Source: Symsagittifera roscoffensis | Lineage: Eukaryota; Xenacoelomorpha; Acoela; Convolutidae | Direction of reading: 5' to 3' | Length of the DNA stretch: 64,000 nt | Assembly: GCF_963678635.1 (NCBI RefSeq) | Contig: NC_087062.1 | Location: 14,368,670-14,432,669, forward strand | Part shown: positions 32,201-41,813 of the stretch, in pieces | How the letters are laid out: each line of letters starts with the position of its first letter | Numbering within the stretch: the stretch's first letter is position 1 | Program-made: the position numbers and the translations under genes | Notes under the pieces: generated by a model | What the model was told of the DNA's origin: nothing | Database searches by the model: none | The model's input: only the letters and a program-made list of their open reading frames with translations

Positions 32201-32799
32201 TCACCCAGCTCAATGGTAGTCTCTTCATGGTCAGCTGTCGGTCTCTCTTCGGCCGTAGCCTCTGCTTTAGCTTGTTCCTCTCTTGGATTGGCTTCTGAGG
32301 TCTTCGTGCTCACTGTCCCAAATGTTCGTGCTCTTTCTGCTTTTGGTTCTTCAGTCACGTTTTCTTTTGTTTTTATTCCGAACATTATTCCCAATTTTTC
32401 CGTAAAAGATGTCCTCTTTACTTGAGAGTCTTCTTTCACCGTTTCTTCGGTGTTGCCTATTGCATCTTCCGCGTCATCTATCGGTGAGAACTCTATGGGT
32501 TTCTGGTTCGGTTCCTCTGCATTGGGCATTGGAGTTGACTCTGTCGCCATCTTCCTTGTTTCATCCACACTTTGATCGGGTGTCTCTAGATCAATCTCGA
32601 TGGTGGGTTCTACTCGCTCCCCTTCCGTGCCCTCTTTCGCCCTGTTCTCCGCTGTACTCCTTGTGCTGACCATGTTAACTGAAAAGTTCGTCTTCGTTAT
32701 CTTTGGGCCCGTTGATGTCGTTCCGCGCAGCGATGAATTATATTTCGTGTTTGATCCACTTGACCTTTTTTCGAGCACCGGTACCCTACTCCGCCTCAT
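29140..32799 (-). CDS. gag-protease of element II (1219 aa)
   Basis: ATG at 32799. Charged N-terminal half with predicted coiled coil (about 200-310), capsid-like region related to element I gag (about 420-600), then two zinc knuckles, CX2CX4HX5C about 627 and CX2CX4HX4C (CFFCNQEGHFRMDC) about 682, then retropepsin LLDTGA about 990. The frame ends about 220 residues after the protease. In element I the same point is read straight into RT. Comparison with element I shows a net 7-nt shorter sequence just upstream of the stop (around 29170-29190), which puts pol in the -1 frame. I find no canonical X XXY YYZ slippery site in the right register, so this is either a fixed inactivating indel or non-canonical recoding. 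Confidence 0.88.
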   Translation of the reverse strand: MRRSRVPVLEKRSSGSNTKYNSSLRGTTSTGPKITKTNFSVNMVSTRSTAENRAKEGTEGERVEPTIEIDLETPDQSVDETRKMATESTPMPNAEEPNQKPIEFSPIDDAEDAIGNTEETVKEDSQVKRTSFTEKLGIMFGIKTKENVTEEPKAERARTFGTVSTKTSEANPREEQAKAEATAEERPTADHEETTIELGDLLAKLNQIDKRLKHSEEDREVIKKEIRYNKHEYLDSYFNLAKATDERLKEMSDKVEATNEEREKNIKTDMQQLKNRYDDVNSQLGSLERRMDTMSKSQAESSCAIQAKLDAILRGSTPQERPAADRTQSTRVDFVEPQRNKRQSTPLPLTRDAISIAPTAAKTIMKNGTSNTTTAPGDSTANSNTGPDAMTWASTWEMMNRTLEAFATRNTDSSDRREGKSRKTFKKPKEFKDDSDGCIDTWVEVMRLHLEQDNLSDERQACTAILSNLEGTALKCVVAKKEEERDTADKIFEILLNRFGSGMKGHQAMMRFEKRRQRDDESIDRFLDDLESLRRRSDPEESTNRRNFSIASKFIDGVKSDDLRTMLATYYTLSKDSAPTPEEMRQKSREYMLMKPKKYSYSENRNTQGGSQPQRSSWYKPRDDMDKRRSCANCGSADHHDKADCTTYKQGMKSLGYAPDEEDMSQMEEHEYYNGLIIKIGARCFFCNQEGHFRMDCPLFWEAVKDQNHPKHKLALAAVQNQRNRQNEFESRNLGAPNTELPTKTVKAVTHVSGALESAAGSSLEINYEKAATEAIAKVKQDLAAKEIEQRLKLEIERQNFNEALTGSNSIPEARTGSMKTGNCNTVKMVTGKPFGISKIGARIMSIITVGGHEVTRNLSEPSDQTIMHIDVYADYLSGISPQTTSRALRALLTRGGSKSVRVDNRYTEAYGPHEVMLNIDGINIYTKTMITCDEDLIGQIYVGKEELKVRSIGHCAMLEEDAMHIGTEADVTGHVLDINGKKTQLRGLLDTGAVLSVIPIETWEKMGFDKGDLIDSRIRLSAANKGALRVLGRTPIIALNLGERNLWMSFIVVENLDESDQFILGRDFIRNFDVTIDLNNAMFRIRNPDRRYAIKPVNLIMANENKAPVFLSRRVRLKANEAAIVSLRMKNYNELSDNKQVCIVPNPNSQSAAVLGRSFSITKSGLCVSVLLNTLDIPITRQRGRKLGYALPVKTRYETTQNKMKLLIVLITGTKFVS

Positions 32800-33061
32800 T
32801 ATTTCTATTTACAACTGCTCCTATTTACAATTTTATTATATACACGATTCTGTTCTAAGGATAAAAAAAAATATTTTTTGTGGTAACAAATTCTGTACAA
32901 CGTGTTAAAAACCTTATCCAATTCTCTTTCTTAAACCTCCGAAAAACTTTCCTTAATTTGGTCTTAACCGTACCTATTTCGATTTGTCTTATTCTGTCTT
33001 AAGACACACTTGTTGTGATTCTACTTCAATTTTTATACCGTCCCAAGACTATTCGTCACTA

Positions 33062-33785
33062 TCACAGTACTCTCCGCTAGTGTCCCAAGACTACTGTCCC
33101 AAGACTACTGTCCCAAGACTAGTGTCCCAAGGGCAGTGTCCCAAGACCAGTGTCCCAAGGCTAGTGTCCCAAGACTAGTGTCCCAAGGCTAGTGTCCCAA
33201 GACTACTGTCCCAAGACTACTGTCCCAAGACTACTGTCCCAAGACTAGTGTCCCAAGGGTAGTGTCCCAAGACCAGTGTCCCAAGGCTGGTGTCCCAAGA
33301 CTACTGTCCCAAGGCTAGTGTCCCAAGACTACTGTCCCAAGACCAGTGTCCCAAGACCAGTGTCCCAAGGCTAGTGTCCCAAGACTAGTGTCCCAAGACC
33401 CTTGTCCCAAGACCACTGTCCCAAGACCACTGTCCCAAGACCCTGTCCCAAGACCACTGTCCCAAGACCCTGTCCCAAGACCACTGTCCCAAGACCCTGT
33501 CCCAAGACCCTGTCCCAAGACCACTGTCCCAAGACCACTGTCCCAAGACCCTGTCCCAAGACCCTTGTCCCAAGACCACTGTCCCAAGACCCCGTCCCAA
33601 GACCACTGTCCCAAGACCCTGTCCCAAGACCACTGTCCCAAGACCACTGTCCCAAGACCACTGTCCCAAGACCCTGTCCCAAGACCACTGTCCCAAGACC
33701 CTGTCCCAAGACCACTGTCCCAAGACCCTGTCCCAAGACCACTGTCCCAAGACTGCTCTGTCCCAAGACTTCTTCGGTACTGTCC
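33062..33785. repeat. GTCCCAAGAC minisatellite in element II leader
   Basis: About fifty copies of a 13-14 bp unit with core GTCCCAAGAC and a variable 3-4 bp link (CACT, CCT, TACT, TAGT, CAGT). The left part (to about 33400) is dominated by TAC/TAG-type links and the right part by CCACT/CCCT links, so there are two subtypes. Because the unit contains no stop in any phase, long frames exist on both strands, but they are a by-product of the repeat. Confidence 0.95.
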
Positions 33786-34610
33786 CAAGACTCGTCACGG
33801 AGTGTCTTCCTCGTTGTAGGGTCTTCTTGAATCACCGTACCTTGTACCACCACTCAAGCTCTAGTAAAATTTTCCCAAAAACCCTCTCTTAAAAGCCAAA
33901 TGCTGACCCCCCTCTTCTTTTTGGTTGTTTCTATTTCAATGTAGGTGCGCAGGTATCTTGTGATCACCTGTTCGTATAAAACCAAACACAAATCCTCACT
34001 AAAATGCAACAAAAATCTAAGTAAGAAAAATAATAAAAACAGAAAAATGAGCCCACCTGAAATTCAAAGGTGACCAATGTCTACCTTTCGTCGAAAAAAA
34101 TGTCTGGTACCTAATTGCCACGCGTTTTCCTCCCCCCACTAGTGATCTTATGGGGTTTCACAAAAGCTGTTTATATCCGGTCCCCCCTACCAAACCAACC
34201 AGCGTACCAGTCTTAACTCGAGTTGAATTTTGGATCTCCACCTAATATTACCAACGCGTGTTAATTTCTAATGTAACTAAGTCAACGATGTCGACTAATT
34301 AGTTACTCTAATTTCCCCCTTTTTACAATTTACAACCGCCAACCTCTAACTTAACCAGTCCCCCTTCTAACCTCCCCCCTTTCTAGCCCCCTTTCTTAAG
34401 CCTAAAAATTACTTTAAGCACCGGGTGCTAAACCTCTCAAGAGAAAACCGTAGACCTGTTTCCAGGCCTGCTCAAGTAAAAACGTTCCTCAAAACTGGGG
34501 GATTTCGCTTATCCAATTTTACACTTATCTCCTATAATGTAATGTGGATTCTAACGATACCCGTTCTGCCCAACTTGAGAACTCGAGAATTGCCAAATCC
34601 TTCTTGGCTG

Positions 34611-34806
34611 CTTTCCCACTCGACTGGTCACCTGTTCCAGTCCAGTCTCCTATTGGTTCAGCTCAAGTGTCCCTGAACCACTTTCCCACTCGGCTGGTCA
34701 CCTCTTCCAGTCAAGTCTCCTATTGGTTCAGCTCAAGTGTCCCTGAACCACTTTCCCACTCGGCTGGTCACCTCTTCCAGTCAAGTCTCCTATTGGTCCA
34801 GCTAAG
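34611..34806. repeat. Three-copy 70-bp direct repeat
   Basis: Copies start at 34611, 34681 and 34751, each beginning CTTTCCCACTCG and containing CTCCTATTGG. The second and third are almost identical; the last is cut at about 34806. Confidence 0.9.
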
Positions 34807-35267
34807 TTCCAAGCTATCTGAAAGCCCTTGACGACGCCCCACTTCCGGCACTTTATTACGGTTACTGGGTTAAATTGCTAGGTTGATCGAAACGATCGAA
34901 CTTATAAAACAGTATGGGTATACTATTTAATTAATATAAAGGTTTGATCCAACTGATCTGGTGTCAAAGTCACTGTCTTTTTTCGTTTTATGGTTTTTGT
35001 TCCTTTTTCTTTTCTTTTTTGGTTTTTGTTTTGCTTTTTGTCTTTTTGCTCGTGTTTTTGTCCCCCTAGTTGCCCCCCTTTACTCGGTTAGCTAAGCCTC
35101 GTTCGGAGAGCGTACCAGGAAATTTTCTCGAGTTTTCTTAAAAAGCTATCACGGTACAACCGGAAGGTTTGCACGTTCCTGTCGAACCGTACCGCCGGTA
35201 CTCTAGAATGGGCATTCAGCCCGAAGCTGTCTCAAGTGGGTTCGACTCCGTAGTCTTGATGTCGTAA

Positions 35268-35283
35268 ACACCCAGGAGCGCCA
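35268..35283 (-). promoter_or_regulatory. Putative primer-binding site, element II
   Basis: TGGCGCTCCTGGGTGT in element sense, identical to 20449-20464 of element I, 11 nt inside the proposed LTR end. tRNA partner not identified. Confidence 0.5.
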
Positions 35284-35294
35284 TAAAAACACTA

Positions 35295-36199
35295 TGTAAC
35301 ATTCGTCTACTGTAGTCACACATGAGGCTTAAGAAAAATAGGCCCTATAACCACTGGCTCAAGGGTCAGGGACACTATCTCTTGTGTTTTTCCACCTCAA
35401 GAACGGTCGGAGCCAGTTCGGTTCGCTTGTGACATGAGACTACGGCCCGTTACAGCTTAAAGGCTACTACTAAAATATCCCCCCACTCTAGAATTAGAAA
35501 CGTCCCCATACTTAGGTCTCTAGATACCCAAAATACATGAACGCCGTTAAAAACCGGGTTGGAACAATCCGTTAAGTTACTTTTTATTAGACAGTGTAAC
35601 TCTGATCCATTTCAGATGGATCAACCTAAAACTCGCCTTACCTCAACATAACAATTATAAAACACACTCTAGGAATTTAAATTAAGTACTCACATTGTAG
35701 CACGCTCAAGAACCAGGAAGTAAATAAGTCGGTAAACAACTCAAGAATTAATAAAGTAACTAATATGAGTTTAATGTTAGTCAGTTTTAACAACAAGAAC
35801 AAGTTTTTACTCTAGACTGCAAGTTCTCGTGAACCATTGGGACACTCAAGCTGTCCACCTTTCCACCGAAGGTTCACTCTAGTCCAGTCAATAATAGTAT
35901 TCCAATCGTAACAATCCAATTCGTGGGAATGCTCTCGTCTCTGTTTCAGATGGGACAGCTCTACTCTAGGTTATTATTGCTATTGAAATTGCGAATAGCA
36001 ATTTCCCACCGATTTTTCTAGCAACTTTCCCGCGATTGTTATTCAACTGTTCTGATCTCTTTTTCTGATTTTCAGTTCTCGCGAGAAAATCGTGCATGAC
36101 AGGTTCCATTCGAAATTTTGAAAAATTAAATTTCACTCCAAAATCAAGTGTTTTTTGCTTCTCTCAAGGTCAAACTTCCAAATATGACCGACTGGCACA
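35295..36199 (-). repeat. 5' LTR of element II
   Basis: Begins TGTGCCAGTCGG at 36199 and probably ends CGAATGTTACA at 35295 (about 0.9 kb). The outer end is firmly placed because LINE B sequence resumes at 36200 and because the 95-bp block shared with the element I LTR stops exactly there. It carries the conserved 7-bp stem arms at 35353-35359 and 35411-35417. Confidence 0.7.
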
Positions 36200-36335
36200 C
36201 CATTCTCGAGAGAAATTGTAAAGTCAGCTGAAAATCTGGCGTAGGCATACTGAAGTTGTGCTTCCGATATACTTAAACATCTCCCCACAACAATGCAACA
36301 GAAGATGACAATCTCAAAAATAACTGTGACTCAAA
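36200..36335 (+). pseudogene. LINE B copy B1, ORF1 fragment left of LINE A
   Basis: Matches 40131-40268 of copy B2 and 51176 onward of copy B3, where it lies inside ORF1 (region ending AMQQKM). Cut on the left by the element II LTR and on the right by LINE A1. Confidence 0.75.
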
Positions 36336-36456
36336 AATAAAATGAGGCAAAAGTTTACCGAGGATAATTTCGACTTTCAATAAAGAAATTATCAGAAAAA
36401 TGAATTTTGCAATACACTCTCCGCTCTTCCTTGGTATCTCTTATATCAATGTACAG

Positions 36457-37245
36457 GCGCACGAATGCAATTGAAAAAATTTCTCGATGATATGGGCGAA
36501 ATACAATTATAGGAATTTATGAAACGTGGCTTAAAAAAGAAGATAGTGACAATTTAAGGAATCTCCACCCTAGAACGCATGCGATGCTCAGATATGATAG
36601 GCAATCAGCGGTAGAAAAGAAAGGCGGTGGCGTTTTGTTATATATACCAGTCAAATTGGCTCCGAAATTGAGGCCTGATTTAAATTTATTTGATAAAGAA
36701 AAATATGAGTCAGTGTGGGTTGAGTGCAAATCTACATTTAACATTTCCAGTAAAGAAAAAATGTTAGTTAATTTGTATTATAATCCAAACAGATCAAACT
36801 TTATTGATTTTTTGGAACAATTAACGCTTAACATAGAAAATGCATTTTCAGTTTCTAATAAAATTACGCTTCTGGGTGATTATAACATAAGTTACCTGGA
36901 TAGCAAAGAAAAAGAAAATTTAGATTCTATAATTATTTCATATGGATTGAAGGTTTTTTGTCCAAACGATGAAACCAGAATTAGTTCCTCAACTAAAACT
37001 CATATCGACTACATTATCAGTGACTATGAAACAAACGGCACTGAATTTTGTTTTGATACACCATATAAAACCGACCATTTTGCTTCATTCAATTTGACGG
37101 ATATAAAATGCGGCAAAAGTTTACCAAGGATAATTTCGACTTTCAATAAAGAAATTATCAGAAAAATGATTTTTGCAATACACTCTCCGCTCTTCCTTGG
37201 TATCTCTTATATCAATGTACAGACGCACAAAACATGTTCTCGACG
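36457..37245 (+). pseudogene. LINE A1 endonuclease domain
   Basis: Apurinic-type endonuclease of LINE ORF2: GGGVLLYI, the metal/DNA-contact motif LLGDYNI, THIDYIISD, and the catalytic TDHF at the end. A one-base loss near 36501 (GGCGAAATAC versus GGCGAAAATAC in A2) breaks the frame near the N-terminus, so the visible frame begins at 36584. Confidence 0.85.
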
Positions 37246-39318
37246 ATGATTTATTTAATTTCTAGTGCTCTTCAGCAGCATGCTCCTATCGAAAAAAATT
37301 TGTTCGTAATTTTAAACCAAAAAATGTGTTGAAAACGGAATGGTTCGATTCAGAATGTCAGCAATTGTTGATTAAGAAACAGAATTCACTCAGATCATAT
37401 CGCAGTCAAAGCACAAGCGATAATTAGTCGAAGTACCAGTTTTTACGTAATCAAATGAGCCAATTGATTATAAGTAAACAACTCGATCATTCAAAAAATT
37501 GTTTTTCACTTCTCAGCACTATCCAACAAAAATGGAAATATATTAACCAAGTTAGAGGTACATGTTCTGGCAACAATCGAATTAGAGCTCAAAGAAATTC
37601 CTTCAGTGAAATGATAACCCAAGACAAAAAAATTGCCAATCATTTAAATTATATTTTTCAAACTTAGGCGAATTTTTCGGCGCTTAAAATCCTCCGAATT
37701 ACAACAAATCTGCCTCTGAATCTGCGCCTTTCCATTTTTAACACATTACAGTGAAGCAATGCTTTGATATAGTTCAAAAAATCAATGTCAGAAAACCACT
37801 CGGACCTTGTACCGTACCTGCTTGGGCAATCATTGACGGTCAATCAGTTATACTTCCACATTTAACTTTTGTCATAAATACTTGTTTAGATGAGAACATT
37901 TTCCCGATCGAACTGAAAAAAGCACACGTAACCCCTTTGTTTGAAAAGGATGACCCAATGGATGCAAACAATTATTGGCCAATATCAATAACTTGTGCTT
38001 TTTCTAAAATTTTTGAAAAAATTTTGCATGCCCAAATAACAGAACATCTTGACAAATTTCAAATAATGACACAATTTCAATTCGGATTTCGCAAAAACAT
38101 TTCAACACAAGATGCTCTTGTTTATGTGACAGAAAGTATTCGAAATCAAATAGATTCAAAAAAAATCGTGCATGCAGCTTTATTAGATCTGTCCAAGGCT
38201 TTTGATTCTATTTCGCATGAAGTTTTAATTGAAAAAATGCTTTCTCTCGGTTTTTCAAATGGAGCAAATGCTTTAATTGCTAGCTTCCTAAGCAAACGTA
38301 TTCAAAGCAAACGTCAATGGAATCTTTTCAGATTGGATTGAAATCAAACGAGGTGTCCCACAAGGAACGGTACTTAGTCCGTTGTTGTTCAATTTATATG
38401 TTAATGACATACAAGAGCGATTATATGAAGGTTGTACTTTAGCTCAATATGCTGACGACTGTATGGTTTTTTCCTCTTCTTTAATTTCTGAGGATGCTTT
38501 GAATCGATTGCAAAAATCACTCAATAATCTAACGGAATTTTTTGCAGAGAATCAATTGAATCTGAATTCATCTAAATCGGAATTTATAACATTTTGTCAA
38601 AAACATGATAGCAAAAATGTAGATACTGATACAATAGTAATTAATATGAATTATGTAGTCAAAAAATCAGAATGCAAGTCTTGATTCAAGTTTATCTTTT
38701 CATGCTCAAATCAAAACATTTCTCCAAAAAATGGCACAAGGAATTAAAATTATAGATACAATTGGACAACAACTGCCGACATTAGCATTAGTTGCCTTGC
38801 TTCATTGTCTTGTTTTATCACATTTGGATTATTCAGCAGTATTTTCAATACAAATGAATGCTACTTTGATGCTATCTCTAGAGAAACAGTTGAACTGGGC
38901 GTTAAAAAGAACATATTTCAGATCGAAATTTAAATCTTCTTCCCTTCTTCGCATCAGCAAATCGTTCATTGGAATCGAAAAAAGAATTGAGTTAAAGTGT
39001 ATAACATACTTATACCAATATCTTACAAACAAAAAGAAGCCTTTCCAAAAAACATTGAGACTACCGACTGCCAATTATAGGCTCAACAAAAGAAACAAAC
39101 AAATTATTTTTGACAAACATTGTTCGAACGCTTCTCTACAAAAATCATTTTTTCATTTGACTTCTAAAAAACGGAATTCACTGGCCATAATATTGCGCAA
39201 TTTAGAAAAATCGAGAAAAGGATTCAAGAAAAAATTGAAAGAATTTTACGTGAGTGAATTGAGAAACAATCCAATATGTACAAATACAAATACGTGGCGT
39301 GATTTCCGTTTTTGCTAG
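37246..39318 (+). pseudogene. LINE A1 reverse transcriptase and C-terminal region
   Basis: RT of the type seen in CR1/Jockey elements: PLGPCTVPAW, NYWPISI, FGFRK, LLDLSKAFDSI, then GVPQGTVLSPLLFNLYVNDI and the catalytic QYADDC near 38440. Frame breaks occur near 38310 (two bases lost compared with A2) and 38680, and stops lie in the linker. The C-terminal region at 38731-39318 is open and lysine-rich. A1 keeps a segment at 37455-37667 that A2 has lost. The catalytic YADD is intact, but the protein as a whole cannot be made. Confidence 0.88.
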
Positions 39319-39689
39319 TTCTATATAATTTAATTTAGTTTAATTTTTCACACATTGTTTGAAAGAGAATCTGTATATACGCTGTATGTTTGGACTATCT
39401 GTAAAATTGTTTGTAAAGTTTTAATACCAGCTCCTTCTTAATTCTTAAAACGGATGTTTTTTTAGTATCCGTAATTTCATATATTTTAATCAACCCATTT
39501 CTGAACTGTAACTGAACTTGTTTTGTTTTGTTTTGTTTTGTTAATTGCTTGTTTTCTGATGTTGTGTTTTTGTTTGATGTAACCAATGAATTTTAACCAA
39601 CTTTATTATTTACACTTTGCAAACGGATGCCTCGGCTTTTATTGTATAGTAATTCAGGTGTTCTTTCTTTTTCCTCTTCTTCTTCTTCG

Positions 39690-39812
39690 AAAGATGACTG
39701 CAAACGTCATACACTGTCAGTTATTGCTCCCACCGAAGCAGAGCAATTTATAACTAGCATCAAAAGCGAAGGAATCTTTCTGCTTAACAGGGCGGTATTT
39801 TCCATGGGCTGC
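39690..39812 (+). pseudogene. LINE B copy B1, ORF1 fragment right of LINE A
   Basis: Encodes KDDCKRHTLSVIAPTEAEQF and what follows, matching ORF1 of B2 at 44190. Homology ends near 39812; about 70 bp of unassigned sequence separates it from the start of B2. Confidence 0.75.
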
Positions 39813-39986
39813 TTTTTGAAACTCACTTCAATTCGAATCAATCATAAACAAAATGGTAAAAAACAATAACGCTGAGATAGATGTTTTTGCCTTCTGATAA
39901 CTACATTTTGAAAGAGAAAAATCTAATTTTTTTCAAGTATATCTCCGGGTGAAGGCTTTTTTGCCCCCATTGAGTAAAACCAAGTC

Positions 39987-40268
39987 ATGAGTCAACAACA
40001 ACTGACGGAATTTCAACTACCATTTACTCATGAAGTGCTGATTGAAACGGAGACAAAATTAAGAAATGCGCTAACAGCGAACAAATCGACGACAGAAACA
40101 AAACAAATCCAAATAATCAAAATCATCACCCCATTCTCGAGAGAAATTGTAAAGTCAGCTGAAAATCTGGCGCAGGCATACTGAAGTTGTGCTTCCGATA
40201 TACTTAAACATCTCCCCACAACAATGCAACAGAAGATGACAATCTCAAAAATAACTGTGACTCAAAAA
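39987..40268 (+). pseudogene. LINE B2 ORF1, N-terminal part
   Basis: Starts MSQQQLTEFQLPFTHEVLIE, with an open frame to 40184 and then a stop; homologous sequence continues to the LINE A2 insertion. B3 (51031) starts the same way. No domain recognised; ORF1 of such LINEs is usually an RNA-binding protein. Confidence 0.7.
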
Positions 40269-40395
40269 TAAAATGCGGCAAAAGTTTACCGAGGATAATT
40301 TCGACTTTCAATAAAAAAATTATCAGAAAATTGAATTTTGCAATACACTCTCCGCTCTTCCTTGGTATCTCTTATATCAATGTACAGTCGCACGG

Positions 40396-41813
40396 ATGCA
40401 ATTGAAAAAATTTCTTGATGATATGGGCGAAAATACAATTATAGGAATTTATGAAACGTGGCTTAAAAAAGAAGATGGTGACAATTTATGGAATCTCCAC
40501 CCTCGAACGCATGCGATGTTCAGATATGATAGGCAATCAGCGGTACAAAAGAAAGGCGGTGGCGTTTTGTTATATATACCAGTCAAATTGGCTCCGAAAT
40601 TGAGGCTTGATTTAAATTTATTTGATAAAGAAAAAAATGAGTCAGCGTGGGTTGAGTGCAAATCTACATTTAACATTTCCAGTAAAGAAAAAAGGATAGT
40701 TAATTTGTGTTATAATCCAAGCAGATCAAACTTTATTGATTTTTTGGAACAATTAACGCTTAACATAGATAATGCATTTTCAGTTTCTAATAACATTACG
40801 CTTCTGGGTGATTATAACATAAATTACCTGGATAGCAAAGAAAAAGAAAATTTAGATTCTATAATTATTTCATATGGATTGAAGGTTTTTTGTCCAAACG
40901 ATGAGACCAGAATTAGTTCCTCAACTAAAACTCATATCGACTATATTATCAGTGACTATGAAACAAACGGCATTGAATTTTGTTTTGATACACCATATAA
41001 AACCGACCATTTTGCTTCATTTATTTTGACGGATATAAAATGCGGCAAAAATTTACCAAGGATAATTTCGACTTTCAATAAGAACAATTATCAGAAAAAT
41101 GAATTTTGCAATACACTCTCCGCTCTTCCTTGGTATCTCTTATATCAATGTACAGACGCACGAATGCAATTGAAAAAATTTCTCGATGATATGGGTGAAA
41201 ATACAATTATAGGAACTTATGAAACGTGGCTTAAAAAAGAAGATAGTGACAATTTATGGAATCTCCACCCTAGAACGCATGCCATGTTCAGATATGACAG
41301 GCAATCAGCGGTAAAAAAAGAAGGCGGTGGCGTTTTGTTATATATATACCAGTCAAATTGGCTTCGAAATTGAGGCCTGATTTAAATTTATTTGATAAAG
41401 AAAAAAATGAGTCAGTGTGGGTTGAGTGCAAATCTACATTTAACATTTCCAGTAAAAAAAAAAGGTTAGTTAACTTGTATTATAATCCAAGCAGATCAAA
41501 TTTTATTAATTTTTTGGAACAATTAACGCTTAACATAGAAAATGCATTTTCAGTTTCTAATAAAATTACGCTTCTGGGTGATTATAACATAAATTACCTG
41601 GATAGCAAAGAAAAAGAAAATTTAGATTCTATAATTATTTCATATGGATTGAAGGTTTTTTGTCCAAACGATGAGACCAGAATTAGTTCCTCAACTAAAA
41701 CTCATATCGACTACATTATCAGTGACTATGAAACAAACGGCACTGAATTTTGTTTTGATACACCATATAAAACCGACCATTTTGCTTCATTTATTTTGAC
41801 GGATAAAAAATAG
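40396..41813 (+). pseudogene. LINE A2 tandem endonuclease domains
   Basis: Two endonuclease modules head-to-tail with a period of 768 bp (ATGCAATTGAAAAAATTTCT at 40396, near-copy at 41164). As 768 is divisible by three, the first module reads through the linker into the second (325-codon frame, 40396-41373). An extra TA near 41345 then shifts the frame; the second module continues at 41358-41813. Both copies keep GDYNINYL, HIDYIISD and TDHF. Confidence 0.88.

Larger units (their letters stand above)
32800..35267 (-). promoter_or_regulatory. Long 5' leader of element II
   Basis: About 2.5 kb between the gag ATG and the putative primer-binding site, with no credible gene. It holds a roughly 720-bp minisatellite (33062-33785), a three-copy 70-bp repeat (34611-34806), pyrimidine-rich stretches (34310-34400) and T-rich tracts near 34980-35050. 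Confidence 0.7.
21493..36199 (-). mobile_element. Element II: gypsy-type retrotransposon with a third ORF
   Basis: Order in element sense: 5' LTR (36199-35295), putative primer-binding site, 2.5 kb leader with minisatellite, gag-protease (32799-29140), RT-RNase H-integrase (29215-23996), ORF3 (23866-21923), 3' untranslated region ending at 21493 where the LTR shared with element I begins. Domain order (protease, RT, RNase H, integrase) is that of Ty3/gypsy. Its right end cuts LINE B ORF1: the flank CCATTCTCGAG at 36200 matches the uninterrupted copy at 40131. No separate, II-like 3' LTR is present in the window. Confidence 0.8.
36336..39689 (+). mobile_element. LINE A copy A1 (CR1/Jockey-like non-LTR retrotransposon, decayed)
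   Basis: Starts with a piece of the endonuclease-RT linker, then one endonuclease, linker, RT, C-terminal region and 3' UTR. The 3' UTR has (TTTTG)n at about 39518-39541 and ends in TTC repeats at about 39676-39689, a microsatellite-type tail as in CR1-like elements. It sits inside LINE B ORF1; a CAAAA repeat at both edges may be the target duplication. Confidence 0.85.

Noticed and set aside
33062-33785. CRISPR-like array
   Set aside because: Links of 3-4 bp and near-continuous repeats; this is a minisatellite in eukaryotic DNA.
33315-33853. Long overlapping frames of 137-160 codons on both strands
   Set aside because: They translate the 13-14 bp minisatellite, which has no stop codon in any phase; composition is purely repetitive and several phases are open at once.
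35239-35249. GGTTCGACTCC, a perfect B-box match in the element II LTR region
   Set aside because: No A box or tRNA fold around it, and not conserved in element I.
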